64,000 bases of DNA, from NCBI GenBank assembly GCA_937967325.1, contig CALBSQ010000288.1, positions 23,759 through 87,758 on the forward strand. The letters run 5' to 3'. The notes under the pieces were generated by a model that was given only the letters and a program-made list of their open reading frames with translations, searched no databases and was not told where the DNA came from. The stretch comes from an uncultured Chloroflexota bacterium. Its GTDB lineage: Bacteria > Chloroflexota > UBA4733. Below, piece by piece: positions 18,684-28,267 of the stretch (position 1 is the first letter of the stretch; every line of letters begins with the position of its first letter). The position numbers were made by a program, and so were the translations under genes.

Positions 18684-18758
18684 CAGGTACAACGCCGACC
18701 GCTGGATCGCGCATCGGGCGAAGGCGCTCTTGTCGATCATCCAGGATAGGGCGCCCAT
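18684..18758 (-). pseudogene. Remnant of a vapC (PIN-domain) toxin gene
   Basis: Eight bases after the vapB stop on the minus strand a frame opens with ATG at 18758. It reads MGALSWMIDKSAFAR, which matches the usual PIN-toxin N-terminus (hydrophobic strand, then I-D-K/T-S-A with the first catalytic Asp). Homology stops after about 15 codons, at the 3' end of the DppC-type permease gene, and the frame ends at 18627. So the toxin body has been deleted. Confidence 0.55.
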
Positions 18759-18766
18759 GCTCTCGT

Positions 18767-18988
18767 TCACTCGTGGCGACCCCGGGCGCGATCCATAACC
18801 TCGTGGTCAGCAAGGTCCAGGCCCTCCATGCGGCTCAGACGTTCGACAAAACGTCGCCGAGCCGCTTCGGCGACCACCTGCTCAAGCGAGCGTTGCACCG
18901 TTCGCATCACCCCGGTAGTCCCGAGCACAGCGCCTGCCTGCCGGGCCAGATCCTGGTCGATAACGATGGCGGTCTTTCGGATGTCCAT
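18767..18988 (-). CDS. vapB: VapB-type antitoxin, orphan
   Basis: A 73-aa type II antitoxin. It begins MDIRKTAIVIDQDLARQAGAVLGTTG (DNA-binding strand-helix part) and continues QRSLEQVVAEAARRRFVERL, with a C-terminal toxin-binding tail (LADHEVMDRARGRHE). ATG 18988 is chosen because family members start at this M-D-I-R-K; the longer frame adds an unrelated N-terminus. Its toxin partner survives only as a short remnant downstream. Confidence 0.78.
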   Translation of the reverse strand: MDIRKTAIVIDQDLARQAGAVLGTTGVMRTVQRSLEQVVAEAARRRFVERLSRMEGLDLADHEVMDRARGRHE

Positions 18989-19191
18989 CGCGCCGTACCT
19001 CCGGTCACCATTGTACGGGCCATGAAGCAGGGGTGGGCCGTAGACGGAAGGGTTCGATGTATGGCTCACGCGCACGACTGGTTAGCCGCTCGCCACGTCC
19101 CCGGCGATGCTATCGTTGCACGGGCTGTCGGACGCGGCATGGCAGCCAGCATCTCGTTGTATCGGTAGCGGAGAGGCGCAGGGGAATGTAC

Positions 19192-19872
19192 ATGCCCGGT
19201 ATCGTCGATGCGCGCGTGGAGCGCTGGCTGCTTTCGACCGTGCCGCCGCGCGAGGGCGCGTTTGCCGAGATAGAAGCGGAGGCGATTGCGCAGCGCATCC
19301 CTTGCATCGGGCCGTATGAGGGACACGTGCTGATGCTGCTGGCGACGATCGCCGGGGCGCGGCGCATCCTGGAGGTGGGGACGGCCACCGGCTACTCTGC
19401 CCTCTGGCTGGCGAAAGCCGCGGCCGCGAGCGGGGGGACGGTGACCACGATCGAGCGCGACCCCTCGCGCGCCGCCGTCGCCCGCGCCAACGCGGCGCGT
19501 TGCGGCTTCGGCGATATCCTGCACGTGCTGGAAGGTGACGCCTTCGCCGTTCTGCCGGGGATCACTTCTCCGTTCGACTTCGCATTTTTGGACATCGTTT
19601 CCGCGCTGGAGCAGCCGTCGCTGGTGGAGCGGCTGTTCACCTTGAGCCTCGAGCGACTGGCCCCCGGCGGGTTGCTGGTCTCGGACAATGCCCTGCACGC
19701 GGGCAACGTCGCCGCTGAGGTCGTGCCGGAGCACGCCCAGCGTTACGTGCAGTACAACCGGCTAGCGTTCGGCCATCCGGACCTGGAGACGGCCATCTTG
19801 CCCGTACGAGACGGTCTGGCCGTCAGTCGCAGGCGCGCCGGCCCACTGAGAACCGGAGCAACCGAACGCTAA
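19192..19872 (+). CDS. SAM-dependent O-methyltransferase (COMT family 3)
   Basis: A 226-aa class I methyltransferase. Motif I is RILEVGTATGYSALWLA, followed by the acidic post-I region (VTTIERDPSRAAVARAN) and the Asp metal-site region FDFAFLDIVSAL, and LAPGGLLVSDNALHAGNV. Members methylate small catechol-like or caffeoyl-CoA-type hydroxyls with a divalent metal; the substrate here is unknown. Two ATGs (19186 and 19192) compete; the second has AGGGGA at better spacing. Confidence 0.85.
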   Translation: MPGIVDARVERWLLSTVPPREGAFAEIEAEAIAQRIPCIGPYEGHVLMLLATIAGARRILEVGTATGYSALWLAKAAAASGGTVTTIERDPSRAAVARANAARCGFGDILHVLEGDAFAVLPGITSPFDFAFLDIVSALEQPSLVERLFTLSLERLAPGGLLVSDNALHAGNVAAEVVPEHAQRYVQYNRLAFGHPDLETAILPVRDGLAVSRRRAGPLRTGATER

Positions 19873-19875
19873 AGC

Positions 19876-19910
19876 GTCCGGCTCACAGGACAAAGCCCCT
19901 CCGGGGCTGC
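19876..19910. repeat. REP-like palindromic repeat, copy A
   Basis: Leader GGCTCACAGGACAAAGCC runs into a hairpin AGCCCC-TCC-GGGGCT. It lies just after the O-methyltransferase stop. It shares the GGCT..CAGGAC.AA leader with copies at 52.5, 53.7 and, less closely, 48.7 kb. Confidence 0.55.
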
Positions 19911-20173
19911 CCGGCTGCGAGGAATGTTTCCTGATCGGAACCGAGACTACCAACTGAAGAGCCCCCGGACGGTGCTCAGTCCCGTGAGCCGGCTCGCGCA
20001 TGGTCCGGCCAACCAGCCGGCGCAAGATTCGAGAGCACGGTCCGCGTTCCGAACAGGGAAGCATAAGGGCGGCTTCGCGCCCTGGTGGAACGCTACGGTA
20101 CCCTAAACAGGCATAGGCTCGCGGCGGCGCGTGGGGCACGGCCGCGGACATCTGGTAGTGATGAGGACGAAAA
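19911..20173. other. Intergenic leader region of the glucan phosphorylase gene
   Basis: About 260 bp with no coding remnant. It should hold the promoter for the phosphorylase/aconitase pair. No consensus -35/-10 pair stands out. A TGAGGA ribosome-binding site precedes the TTG at 20174. Confidence 0.35.
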
Positions 20174-22750
20174 TTGGCGACACGACCGCTGTTTCGATTT
20201 CGCGTTGTGCCGTCGCTGCCGGCGGTGTTGGAGCCGCTGTCGCGGCTGGCCTATAACCTGCACTGGGAGTGGGATCCGGAGGCGATCGACCTGTTCCGGC
20301 GGCTCGACCCGGGTCTCTGGGAAGCCTCGGGCCACAACCCAGCGCTGATGCTCGGGCACATCGACCAGGAGCGGCTGCGCCTGCTCGCGCGCGACGATGG
20401 CTTCCTGGCCCAGATGGAGCGGGTGCGCGACCGGCTGGACCGCTACCTCAACCACCGGCCGGGCGGCGAGCCGGAGGCGATGCCGCGAATCGCCTACTTC
20501 TCGGCGGAGTTCGGGCTGACGGAGTGCCTGCAGATCTACTCCGGCGGCCTGGGCATCCTGGCCGGCGACCACCTCAAATCGGCCAGCGACCTGGGGCTGC
20601 CCTTGCTGGGGATCGGGCTGCTGTACCAAGAGGGCTACTTTCGCCAGTACCTCAATCCCGACGGCTGGCAGCAGGAGCGCTATACGCGGAACGACTTCCA
20701 CAATCTGCCCATCGAGCCGTTGCGCAACGCCGACGGCTCCGCCAAAGCATTTAGCATCGACTTCCCCGGTCGCCAGGTCCGGGCGCAGGTGTGGAAGGCC
20801 CAGGTGGGGCGCGTGCCGCTCTACCTGCTGGACACCAACGTGCCGGAGAACGGGGAGGGCGACCGCAAGATCACGGACCAGTTGTACGGCGGCGACAACG
20901 AGAAGCGTATCCAGCAAGAGATCGTCCTCGGCATCGGCGGCATCCGCGCGCTGCGGCTGTTAGATCTGCGCCCGGCGGTCTACCATATGAACGAGGGGCA
21001 CTCCGCCTTCCTCGCGCTGGAACGCATCCGCCTGTTGATGGAGGAGCGCGGTCTCTCCTTCGACGAGGCACGGGTGCTGGCGAGCGCCGGCAACGTCTTC
21101 ACGACGCACACGCCGGTGAGCGCCGGGAGCGACTACTTCCCGCCGGAATACATCGACCGCTACCTGGGCGGCTACTACGGAGGGCTCGGCCTCACGCGCG
21201 ACCGGATACTGGCGCTGGGCCGGCAGAATCCGTCCGACCAGAACGAGGCATTCTGCACGACCGTGCTGGCGCTGCGGCTCTCCGGCTTCCGCTTCGGTGT
21301 CAGCCAGCTGCACGGCCACGTCTCGCGCCGCATCTGGCACGGCTGCTGGCCGGATGTCCCGGAAGAAGAGGCGCCGATCGCCGCCGTCACCAACGGCGTC
21401 CACACGGCCACCTGGATGTCCCTGGACATGGCCTCGCTGCTGGAGCGCTACCTGGGTCCGCGCTGGCACGAGCAGCCGGCGGACCAGAGCGTCTGGGACG
21501 CCGTCGCCACCATCCCCGACGAGGAGTGGTGGCGGACGCACGAGCGGCGGCGAGAGCGTCTGGTGGCCTACACGCGACGCCGCCTGAAGGACCAGTTGCT
21601 GGCCCGTGGCGCGCCCTCCGCCGACGTGGCGCAGGCAGCGGAAGCGCTCAGCCCCGATGCCCTGACCATCGGCTTTGCCCGCCGTTTCGCCACCTACAAG
21701 CGGGCCACCCTGCTGCTGCGCGATCCGGAGCGCTTGATCCGCCTGCTGGCCGACCGCGACCAGCCGGTGCAGCTCATCATCGCCGGCAAGGCCCATCCGG
21801 CCGACCAGCCGGGCAAGGATCTGATCCGGCAGATCATCCACTTCTCGCGCCGGCCGGAGGTGCGGCGGAGCGTCGTCTTCCTGGAGGACTATGACATGGT
21901 GATGGCGCGCTACCTGGTGCAAGGGGTGGACGTCTGGCTGAACAATCCGCGGCGGCCGTTGGAGGCCAGCGGCACCAGCGGGATGAAGGCCGCGCTGAAC
22001 GGCGCCCTGAACCTGAGCATTCTGGACGGCTGGTGGGACGAAGCCTATCGTCCCGAGCTGGGCTGGGCCATCGGCCACGGTGAAGAGTACAGCGACCTCG
22101 AGCAGCAGGACGCCATCGAGGCCGACGCGCTCTACCACCTGCTGGAAGTGGAAGTGCGGACGCTGTTCTACCGGCGCGGCGCCGACCGTTTGCCGCGGGA
22201 ATGGATCGCCCGCGTCAAGGCGGCCATGCGCGCGCTCTGCCCGGTGTTCAACACGCACCGCATGGTCGGCGAATACGATAGCCGCGGCTACGAGCCGGCG
22301 GCGAAGCGCTTTGCCCGCCTCTCGGGCGAAGACGCGCGGCACGCGCGGGAGGTGGCGGCCTGGCAGGGGAGGGTGCGCGAACAGTGGCCACAGGTGCGCA
22401 TCGACCGGGTGGAGGCCGACGCCAGCGGGCCGGTGCCCGTCGGCAGCCAATTGCACGTGCAGGCGTGGGTACGGCTGGGTAGCCTCGTTCCCAACGACGT
22501 GGCGGTGGAACTCTACCAGGGTACGCTGGACCAGCAGGACAGCATCGCCGCCCCGGCATCACTGCCGATGCAGTGGGACGGCACACGGGACGGCGAGCGC
22601 TACCGCTTTGCCGGCGCCATCGATTGCCAGACCAGCGGCCTTCAGGGCTACACCGTGCGCGTGATCCCTCACCACGCGGACCAGCCGGACCGCTTCCTGG
22701 AGGGGCGCATCCAGTGGGCGGACGCGCCAGCGGCGGCGTCAGTATACTAG
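20174..22750 (+). CDS. glgP: Alpha-glucan phosphorylase (short, DUF3417-containing type)
   Basis: An 858-aa GT35 enzyme releasing glucose-1-phosphate from glycogen or maltodextrin. The N-terminal region ([22 protein letters not shown]) is the DUF3417 module of the actinobacterial/Thermus/archaeal form. Catalytic blocks include [28 protein letters not shown] and the PLP-lysine motif [19 protein letters not shown]-terminal beta-rich domain (from about residue 745) fits the same subfamily. The TTG start has TGAGGA at good spacing. Confidence 0.92.
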   Translation: MATRPLFRFRVVPSLPAVLEPLSRLAYNLHWEWDPEAIDLFRRLDPGLWEASGHNPALMLGHIDQERLRLLARDDGFLAQMERVRDRLDRYLNHRPGGEPEAMPRIAYFSAEFGLTECLQIYSGGLGILAGDHLKSASDLGLPLLGIGLLYQEGYFRQYLNPDGWQQERYTRNDFHNLPIEPLRNADGSAKAFSIDFPGRQVRAQVWKAQVGRVPLYLLDTNVPENGEGDRKITDQLYGGDNEKRIQQEIVLGIGGIRALRLLDLRPAVYHMNEGHSAFLALERIRLLMEERGLSFDEARVLASAGNVFTTHTPVSAGSDYFPPEYIDRYLGGYYGGLGLTRDRILALGRQNPSDQNEAFCTTVLALRLSGFRFGVSQLHGHVSRRIWHGCWPDVPEEEAPIAAVTNGVHTATWMSLDMASLLERYLGPRWHEQPADQSVWDAVATIPDEEWWRTHERRRERLVAYTRRRLKDQLLARGAPSADVAQAAEALSPDALTIGFARRFATYKRATLLLRDPERLIRLLADRDQPVQLIIAGKAHPADQPGKDLIRQIIHFSRRPEVRRSVVFLEDYDMVMARYLVQGVDVWLNNPRRPLEASGTSGMKAALNGALNLSILDGWWDEAYRPELGWAIGHGEEYSDLEQQDAIEADALYHLLEVEVRTLFYRRGADRLPREWIARVKAAMRALCPVFNTHRMVGEYDSRGYEPAAKRFARLSGEDARHAREVAAWQGRVREQWPQVRIDRVEADASGPVPVGSQLHVQAWVRLGSLVPNDVAVELYQGTLDQQDSIAAPASLPMQWDGTRDGERYRFAGAIDCQTSGLQGYTVRVIPHHADQPDRFLEGRIQWADAPAAASVY

Positions 22751-22775
22751 AGCAAGGTTGTAGAGGGATAGCTCA

Positions 22776-25586
22776 ATGGCACGACAGGATCCGTTTGGCG
22801 CGCGCGCCACCCTTTCGCTGTCGCACGGACCGGTCACCTATTACCGGCTGGAGGCGATCGACTCGCTGGTGGGCGGGCAGCAGCGGCTGCCCGTGACCGT
22901 CCGCATCTTCCTGGAGAACGTCCTCCGCCACGCCGGGAACGGGCTGGTGGAGGAGGCGCAGGTCCGGGCGCTGGCCAAATGGAACCCGGCGTCGCCTGCC
23001 GCGATCGACTTCCCATTCCTGCCGGCAAGAGTGATCCTGCAGGACTTCACCGGAGTTCCGTGCGTCGTAGACCTCGCGGCGATGCGCTCGGCGGTGGCGC
23101 GCCTGGGCGGGGACCCGCGGCGCATCAACCCGCTCGTCCCGGCGGACCTGGTCATCGACCACTCGGTCCAGGTGGACCGCTTCGGATCGACGCTCGCCTT
23201 TGCCGCCAACGTCCAGTTCGAGTACGAGCGCAATCAGGAACGCTATGGTCTATTGCGTTGGGCCCAGCAGGCATTCCAAAACCTGCGCGTGGTGCCGCCG
23301 GGTACCGGCATCGTCCATCAGGTCAACTTGGAATACCTGGCGAGCGTGGTGCAGACGCGGCACGATGGCCAGATCACCGTGGCCTATCCGGATACCCTGG
23401 TCGGCACCGATTCCCACACCACGATGATCAACGGACTCGGGGTGCTCGGCTGGGGTGTCGGCGGCATCGAGGCCGAGGCGGTGCTGCTCGGGCAGCCGCT
23501 CTACCAGTTGACGCCGGTCGTGGTCGGCTTCCGCATGCACGGCGCCATGCCCGAAGGGACCACGGCGACCGACCTGGTGCTCACGGTGACGGAGCTGCTG
23601 CGCAAGCACGGCGTGGTGGAGAAGTTCGTCGAGTTCTACGGTCCCGGCCTGAGCGGCCTGAGCTTACCCGACCGGGCGACCCTCTCCAATATGGCGCCGG
23701 AATACGGCGCGACGGCGGCGCTTTTTCCGGTAGATAGTGAGTCGCTGAGCTACCTGCGCATGACCGGTCGCGACAAGGATCTGGTCGAGCTGGTCGAGCG
23801 CTACAGCAAGGAACAGGGCCTCTTCCGGACCGACGAGACGCCGGACCCGGTATTTAATGAGACTATCGAGCTGGACCTCGCCACCGTCGAGCCCAGCCTG
23901 GCCGGTCCGCACCGGCCGCAGGATCGCGTGGCGTTGAGCAAGGTAGGCGCTAGCTTCCGCAAGGCGTTTTCCGACCAGTTCGTGCCGGTGACTGCGCCGG
24001 CGGGACCACCCTCGAAAGAGGCAGTGGCGCGCTTCGACAACGAGGGCGGCGTCGTCAACGAGCGATTACAGCCGTCGCAGCCGGCCGTCGCCATCGATCC
24101 GCACGCCAGCGAGGTGGCGATCAAGCTGGATGGCGTGCAGACGACGCTGCACCACGGCTCGGTGGCGATCGCGGCCATCACCAGTTGCACCAACACGTCG
24201 AACCCCTTCGTGATGATCGGCGCCGGGCTGCTGGCGAAGAAAGCGGTCGAGCGCGGCCTGAGCGTCAAGCCCTATGTCAAGACGAGCCTGGCGCCGGGCT
24301 CGCGCGCGGTGACGGACTACCTGAACAACGCCGGGCTGACGCCGTTCCTGGAAGCGCTGCGCTTCCACCTGGTCGGCTACGGTTGCACAACCTGCATCGG
24401 CAACAGTGGCCTGGTCTTGCCGGCCGTCGGCGAGGCGGTGCAGGAGCATAACCTCGTCACCGCGGCGGTCTTGAGCGGCAACCGCAACTTCGACGGGCGC
24501 ATCAACGCGACGGTGCGCGCGCAGTACCTGGCGTCGCCGCCGCTGGTGGTTGCCTACGCGCTGGCCGGCAGCGTCGACATCGACCTGGCGCGCGACCCGC
24601 TGGGCGCCGATCCCAACGGCGACCCGGTATATCTCAAGGATGTCTGGCCGACCAAGGCGGAGATCCTGGCAGCAATCGAAGGGGCGGTGACTCCAGAGGT
24701 GTTTGCCGCCAACTATGCCCACGTCTTCGAGGGTGACGAGCGTTGGCGGCTGCTGCCGGTCCCCGAGGGCAACAGCTACGCATGGGATGCCGATTCCACC
24801 TACGTGCAGGAGCCGCCTTTCTTCATGGACCTCGCGCTGGAGCCCAAGCCGGTCCAGAACATCCGCGGCGCGCGCGCGCTGGCGGTAGTTGGGGATTCGG
24901 TGACGACGGACCACATCTCGCCGGCCGGAGCCATCAGGAAGGACAGCCCAGCGGGCCAATACCTCTTGGACCATGGTGTGCCGCAACGCGAGTTCAACAG
25001 CTACGGGGCACGCCGCGGCAACCACCAGGTGATGATGCGCGGCACTTTCGACAACGGTCGCTTGCACAATCTGCTCACCGATGGCAAGGAAGGCAACTGG
25101 ACCACACACTTGCCGTCCGGCGAAGTCATGCCAATCTACGACGCCGCGATGCGCTACCAGGAGGCTGGGACGCCGCTCGTCGTCTTCGCCGGCAAGGACT
25201 ACGGCATGGGCAGCTCGCGTGACTGGGCGGCCAAGGGCGTGTTGCTGCAGGGCGTCAAAGCGGTCATAGCGGAGAGCTACGAGCGCATCCACCGCAGCAA
25301 CCTTGTGGGCATGGGGGTCCTGCCGCTGCAGTTCCTGCCCGGGCAGACGCGCGAGAGCCTGGCCCTGAGCGGGCGAGAGACGTTCGAGGTGACCGGCATC
25401 GCGGCCGGCCTGAGGCCACGACAGGAGATCACGGTCACGGTCCACGAGGAGGGGAAGCCGGATCGCTCCTTCCGGGCGACGGTGCGCATCGATAGCCCGA
25501 TCGAGGTGGAGTACTACCGGCACGGCGGGTTGTTGCCGATGGTATTGCGGCAATTGCTGGAACCTCTCCCCACCAAAGCCCTCTAG
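22776..25586 (+). CDS. acnA: Aconitate hydratase
   Basis: A 936-aa [4Fe-4S] TCA-cycle enzyme interconverting citrate and isocitrate. The three cluster Cys residues lie in [17 protein letters not shown] and in [11 protein letters not shown]. Other AcnA blocks are [35 protein letters not shown] and the C-terminal swivel [13 protein letters not shown]. It starts 25 bp after glgP with AGAGGGA upstream. A TATACT overlapping the glgP stop might give an internal promoter. Its 3' end overlaps the convergent GT9 gene by 4 bp. Confidence 0.95.
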   Translation: MARQDPFGARATLSLSHGPVTYYRLEAIDSLVGGQQRLPVTVRIFLENVLRHAGNGLVEEAQVRALAKWNPASPAAIDFPFLPARVILQDFTGVPCVVDLAAMRSAVARLGGDPRRINPLVPADLVIDHSVQVDRFGSTLAFAANVQFEYERNQERYGLLRWAQQAFQNLRVVPPGTGIVHQVNLEYLASVVQTRHDGQITVAYPDTLVGTDSHTTMINGLGVLGWGVGGIEAEAVLLGQPLYQLTPVVVGFRMHGAMPEGTTATDLVLTVTELLRKHGVVEKFVEFYGPGLSGLSLPDRATLSNMAPEYGATAALFPVDSESLSYLRMTGRDKDLVELVERYSKEQGLFRTDETPDPVFNETIELDLATVEPSLAGPHRPQDRVALSKVGASFRKAFSDQFVPVTAPAGPPSKEAVARFDNEGGVVNERLQPSQPAVAIDPHASEVAIKLDGVQTTLHHGSVAIAAITSCTNTSNPFVMIGAGLLAKKAVERGLSVKPYVKTSLAPGSRAVTDYLNNAGLTPFLEALRFHLVGYGCTTCIGNSGLVLPAVGEAVQEHNLVTAAVLSGNRNFDGRINATVRAQYLASPPLVVAYALAGSVDIDLARDPLGADPNGDPVYLKDVWPTKAEILAAIEGAVTPEVFAANYAHVFEGDERWRLLPVPEGNSYAWDADSTYVQEPPFFMDLALEPKPVQNIRGARALAVVGDSVTTDHISPAGAIRKDSPAGQYLLDHGVPQREFNSYGARRGNHQVMMRGTFDNGRLHNLLTDGKEGNWTTHLPSGEVMPIYDAAMRYQEAGTPLVVFAGKDYGMGSSRDWAAKGVLLQGVKAVIAESYERIHRSNLVGMGVLPLQFLPGQTRESLALSGRETFEVTGIAAGLRPRQEITVTVHEEGKPDRSFRATVRIDSPIEVEYYRHGGLLPMVLRQLLEPLPTKAL

Positions 25587-26740
25587 GGAGAGAGCCGGGG
25601 AAGAGATTCCGTCAGCACCAGCTCAACCTCCCGCAAAAGCGCGTCCGGTGGTATCCGCCGGACACAGGGGTGCCAGGGCAGGTCAAGCAAGTCCCAATGC
25701 AGCCGGTCGCAGGGGGCGCACAGCATGGTGCTAGCTATCCAGCGGTGGCGGCACGGATCGCCCCAGGGGCCGTAGACGCTCGGATCGATGGGGCCGTAGA
25801 GGCGGACGCTGGGTACGTCCAGCGCGGCTGCCAGGTGGAGCGGTCCGCTGTCGACACCGAGGACAAGGCTTGCAGGCCGCATCAAGGAACAGAGGGTATC
25901 CAGGTTGGGCGCTGCCGGGAACGCGATCGCTGCGCCGCCTGCTCGGCGGACGATGGGCGGGATGAGATGCTGCTCGCCGGCGCCGGCGACGACGAGCGTC
26001 TGCAGGCCCCAGCGGTCGCGCAGCGCTCGCGCCACCGTTGCCCACCCAGCGGCGGTCCAAAGTTTGACGACAGCCCCCGAGCCGGGATGCAGCAGCGCAT
26101 AGGATTGCTGCTGCGCCAGTCCCGCCCGAGCACGCAGGTCTGCCGTCAGGTCCGCAGCCCCGCCGTCGATGAGGCGCAGGCGGTGCCGCGGTGTCCAGTG
26201 GTCGGGGATGGAGTCGCCCGGAACCAGCAGCGACGCGACGTGGAGGTGGTGGGCAGCGGCCGACCGGCGGACTGGGGAGACGCTGTGGGTCAGGAAGGGA
26301 GCGCAGAGATCGGTCGCGGTGCCGGCTCGAACCGGCATTCGGGCAGCGGCAAGCAGCAGCGCGCCCCAGTAATAGTCATCGCGGAGCAACAAACCCGCGT
26401 CGTACCGACCAAGCCAGCGAGAGGCAAGCCGGGCGAGCAGCCCCCACCGAACGCTGGGAGCTTGTCGCTCTAGCGGATCCAGGCCGGGAAACGGGACAAC
26501 GACGACGCGATCGATACCCGGTAGCCGGCTGGCGATCGCTTCTCCTCGCGGTCCTACCGCCAGGGTGATGCTCGCGTCGGGGAGGCGCGTACGGAGGAGG
26601 TGCAACGCGGGGCCGGCGAGCAATACGTCGCCAAAGTGGTCGGGTTTGAGGACCAGCAGCCGGCGAATCGGGTTGTTGCCGGGCGCTGGGCCAGCGAAGA
26701 GCCGGCCGGCGAGGCGGAACAGGGCCGTCCGAGAGATCAT
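25583..26740 (-). CDS. Glycosyltransferase family 9 (heptosyltransferase-like)
   Basis: A 385-aa GT-B transferase of the ADP-heptose:LPS heptosyltransferase family. N-terminal [24 protein letters not shown]-terminal donor-site block [35 protein letters not shown]. The C-terminus has a Cys-rich stretch ([25 protein letters not shown]). Without LPS genes nearby, the acceptor is more likely a surface glycan or glycolipid. It overlaps the upstream GT9 gene by 4 bp (ATGA). Confidence 0.85.
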   Translation of the reverse strand: MISRTALFRLAGRLFAGPAPGNNPIRRLLVLKPDHFGDVLLAGPALHLLRTRLPDASITLAVGPRGEAIASRLPGIDRVVVVPFPGLDPLERQAPSVRWGLLARLASRWLGRYDAGLLLRDDYYWGALLLAAARMPVRAGTATDLCAPFLTHSVSPVRRSAAAHHLHVASLLVPGDSIPDHWTPRHRLRLIDGGAADLTADLRARAGLAQQQSYALLHPGSGAVVKLWTAAGWATVARALRDRWGLQTLVVAGAGEQHLIPPIVRRAGGAAIAFPAAPNLDTLCSLMRPASLVLGVDSGPLHLAAALDVPSVRLYGPIDPSVYGPWGDPCRHRWIASTMLCAPCDRLHWDLLDLPWHPCVRRIPPDALLREVELVLTESLPRLSP

Positions 26741-27786
26741 CCGGGTGATCTCGCTGGCGCTCGCCGCAGCCCTTCGAGCGCCGCCGCGACGACCGTGTCT
26801 ACGGGGACATCGTCCTGCCAGGGTCGCCGGTAGGTGAAGGGCTGCCGGACGGTGCCGTCACCACCGGTCCGGCATGCGGACGGGGGAGCCAGTACGCGGA
26901 CCCACGGGCCGCGGGGACCATAGAACGCCGGCTCGGTGGGACCGAAGATGGCCACGGTAGGACAGCCGGCCGCCGCGGCGAGATGGCTCGTGCCGGAGTC
27001 ATTGCCCACGTGCAGGCGAGCGTGTTGCTGGAGAGCGCCTAGGCCGCCGATTGAGGTTATCCCGGTGAGGTTCCGCGCGCGAGGCACGGCCTGGACGAGC
27101 GATCGCGCGGCCTCGTGGTCGCCCATCCCTCCAACCACGGCGACCGCGGCTCCGGCGTCGATCAGCGCTAGCGCGACGGATGCAAAGCCCGCCGTGGTCC
27201 AGCGCTTGCTCGGCATCCGCGTGCCGGGGTTCTCCCCGCCGCCGGGCGCTAGGAGCGCCAGGGACTTCTCCGCATTAAGCTGTCCCAACAAGGCCCGCAT
27301 CTCGGCTCTCGCTTGCTCGTCAGGGTAGAATCGCGGCAATGGCAACGGACCGGCGCCCAGCGCAGCGAGGAGGCGGCCCGACTGGTCCAGCTCGTGCGCC
27401 CTGGGCAAGGGCGACACCCGGAGCGTATAGAAGCGGCCCCTGCCTCCACTGTCTAGTCCAGCGCGCACGGGTATTCCGGCGAGCAGGGTTGCGAGCGACA
27501 GCACTGGCGAACGGTCCGGCACGACCGCCAGGTCGAAGCGACCGGCACGAAGCTGCCAGCACAGACGCAACAGATCGAATGGACGCTGCCGCGCCCGCAC
27601 CCCGGCGTTTCCGATGTCGATCGTGGCGGTTACGTCAGGATGCGCGGCAACTGCCGGAAGCGACCAGCGGCCGGCGCCAACGGCGATGGACGCGTCCGGC
27701 CAGCGCTCGTGAAGTGACGTCACGACCGCCGTGGCCTGTACGAGGTCGCCCAGGCAGCAAGGCTTGAGTAAAACTATGCGCCTCAT
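26737..27786 (-). CDS. Glycosyltransferase family 9 (heptosyltransferase-like)
   Basis: A 349-aa paralogue of the next gene. It begins IVLLKPCCLGDLVQATAVVTSL and has the family block ARLHVGNDSGTSHLAAAAGCPTVAIFGPTEPAFYGPRGP. First gene of a coupled two-gene unit for glycan assembly. Two related but distinct GT9 enzymes in tandem suggest successive sugar additions to one glycan (inference). Confidence 0.86.
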   Translation of the reverse strand: MRRIVLLKPCCLGDLVQATAVVTSLHERWPDASIAVGAGRWSLPAVAAHPDVTATIDIGNAGVRARQRPFDLLRLCWQLRAGRFDLAVVPDRSPVLSLATLLAGIPVRAGLDSGGRGRFYTLRVSPLPRAHELDQSGRLLAALGAGPLPLPRFYPDEQARAEMRALLGQLNAEKSLALLAPGGGENPGTRMPSKRWTTAGFASVALALIDAGAAVAVVGGMGDHEAARSLVQAVPRARNLTGITSIGGLGALQQHARLHVGNDSGTSHLAAAAGCPTVAIFGPTEPAFYGPRGPWVRVLAPPSACRTGGDGTVRQPFTYRRPWQDDVPVDTVVAAALEGLRRAPARSPG

Positions 27787-28041
27787 CGATAGGGTATGGT
27801 ACCGGGCGAAGCATGCCGACGCTTGGCAACTCGCTGCCGGCCGTGCTCATTGGGCGAACCGCGCCGGGTCAGCGCCGAGACGATTGGTCTGTGGCGGTCG
27901 GCCAATGACATTAATAGCACCGTTATAGTGCTCCTATAGTATATTCGCGCTAGGTCGTCGGGCATGGCGAGCTAGGTTGAGGGCTTGAGCGCGCCGCTTG
28001 CCGCAAATCAGCTGCACAGGCTGGCTGTCTGGCAGGGTTGT
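27787..28041. other. Divergent intergenic region upstream of GT9 genes
   Basis: About 250 bp. It contains the most AT-rich stretch nearby (27903-27950, TATAGTGCTCCTATAG and TATATTCG), which likely carries the minus-strand promoter for the two GT9 genes. No coding remnant or RNA gene recognised. Confidence 0.4.
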
Positions 28042-28071
28042 TTGACATAGAGGGAGCACGGCGGCTACACT
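28042..28071 (+). promoter_or_regulatory. Sigma70-type promoter of rny
   Basis: A perfect TTGACA at 28042-28047 and TACACT at 28066-28071 with an 18-bp spacer. It predicts a start near 28078 and an untranslated leader of about 190 nt. Confidence 0.68.
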
Positions 28072-28159
28072 TAACGGCAGGCTAGAGCCGCATCGGCGGC
28101 TAGCGGGCAGCGCAGCGTCCCGACCTTGCACGTGTGGTCATGGTTTAAGACATTGCTGT

Positions 28160-28192
28160 AGCCCAGCAAGACGGCTCGCCGTTTCCTGGGCT
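28160..28192 (+). promoter_or_regulatory. Long hairpin in the rny leader
   Basis: Outer stem AGCCCAG/CTGGGCT, inner stem AGACGG/CCGTTT (one G-T pair), loop CTCG. It lies in the predicted 5' untranslated region of RNase Y, about 75 nt before the start codon. There is no T-run, so it is not a normal terminator. It could be a cleavage or stability element for self-control of this RNase (inference). Confidence 0.5.
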
Positions 28193-28267
28193 CATTCACT
28201 CTTCGGAGCAGTCTCTTGCTTCGACGTAGCTGCCGCCAGGCGCCGATCAAACAGTTGGGATCGAACG

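Noticed and set aside
20960..22456. 498-codon minus-strand open frame inside the glucan phosphorylase gene
   Set aside because: An antisense open frame caused by high GC; the plus strand holds all phosphorylase motifs continuously.
24066..25553. 495-codon minus-strand open frame inside aconitase
   Set aside because: Same reason; acnA is complete on the plus strand.
27783..27965. 60-codon minus-strand open frame upstream of the GT9 genes
   Set aside because: Overlaps the AT-rich promoter region, has no ribosome-binding site and no recognisable family.
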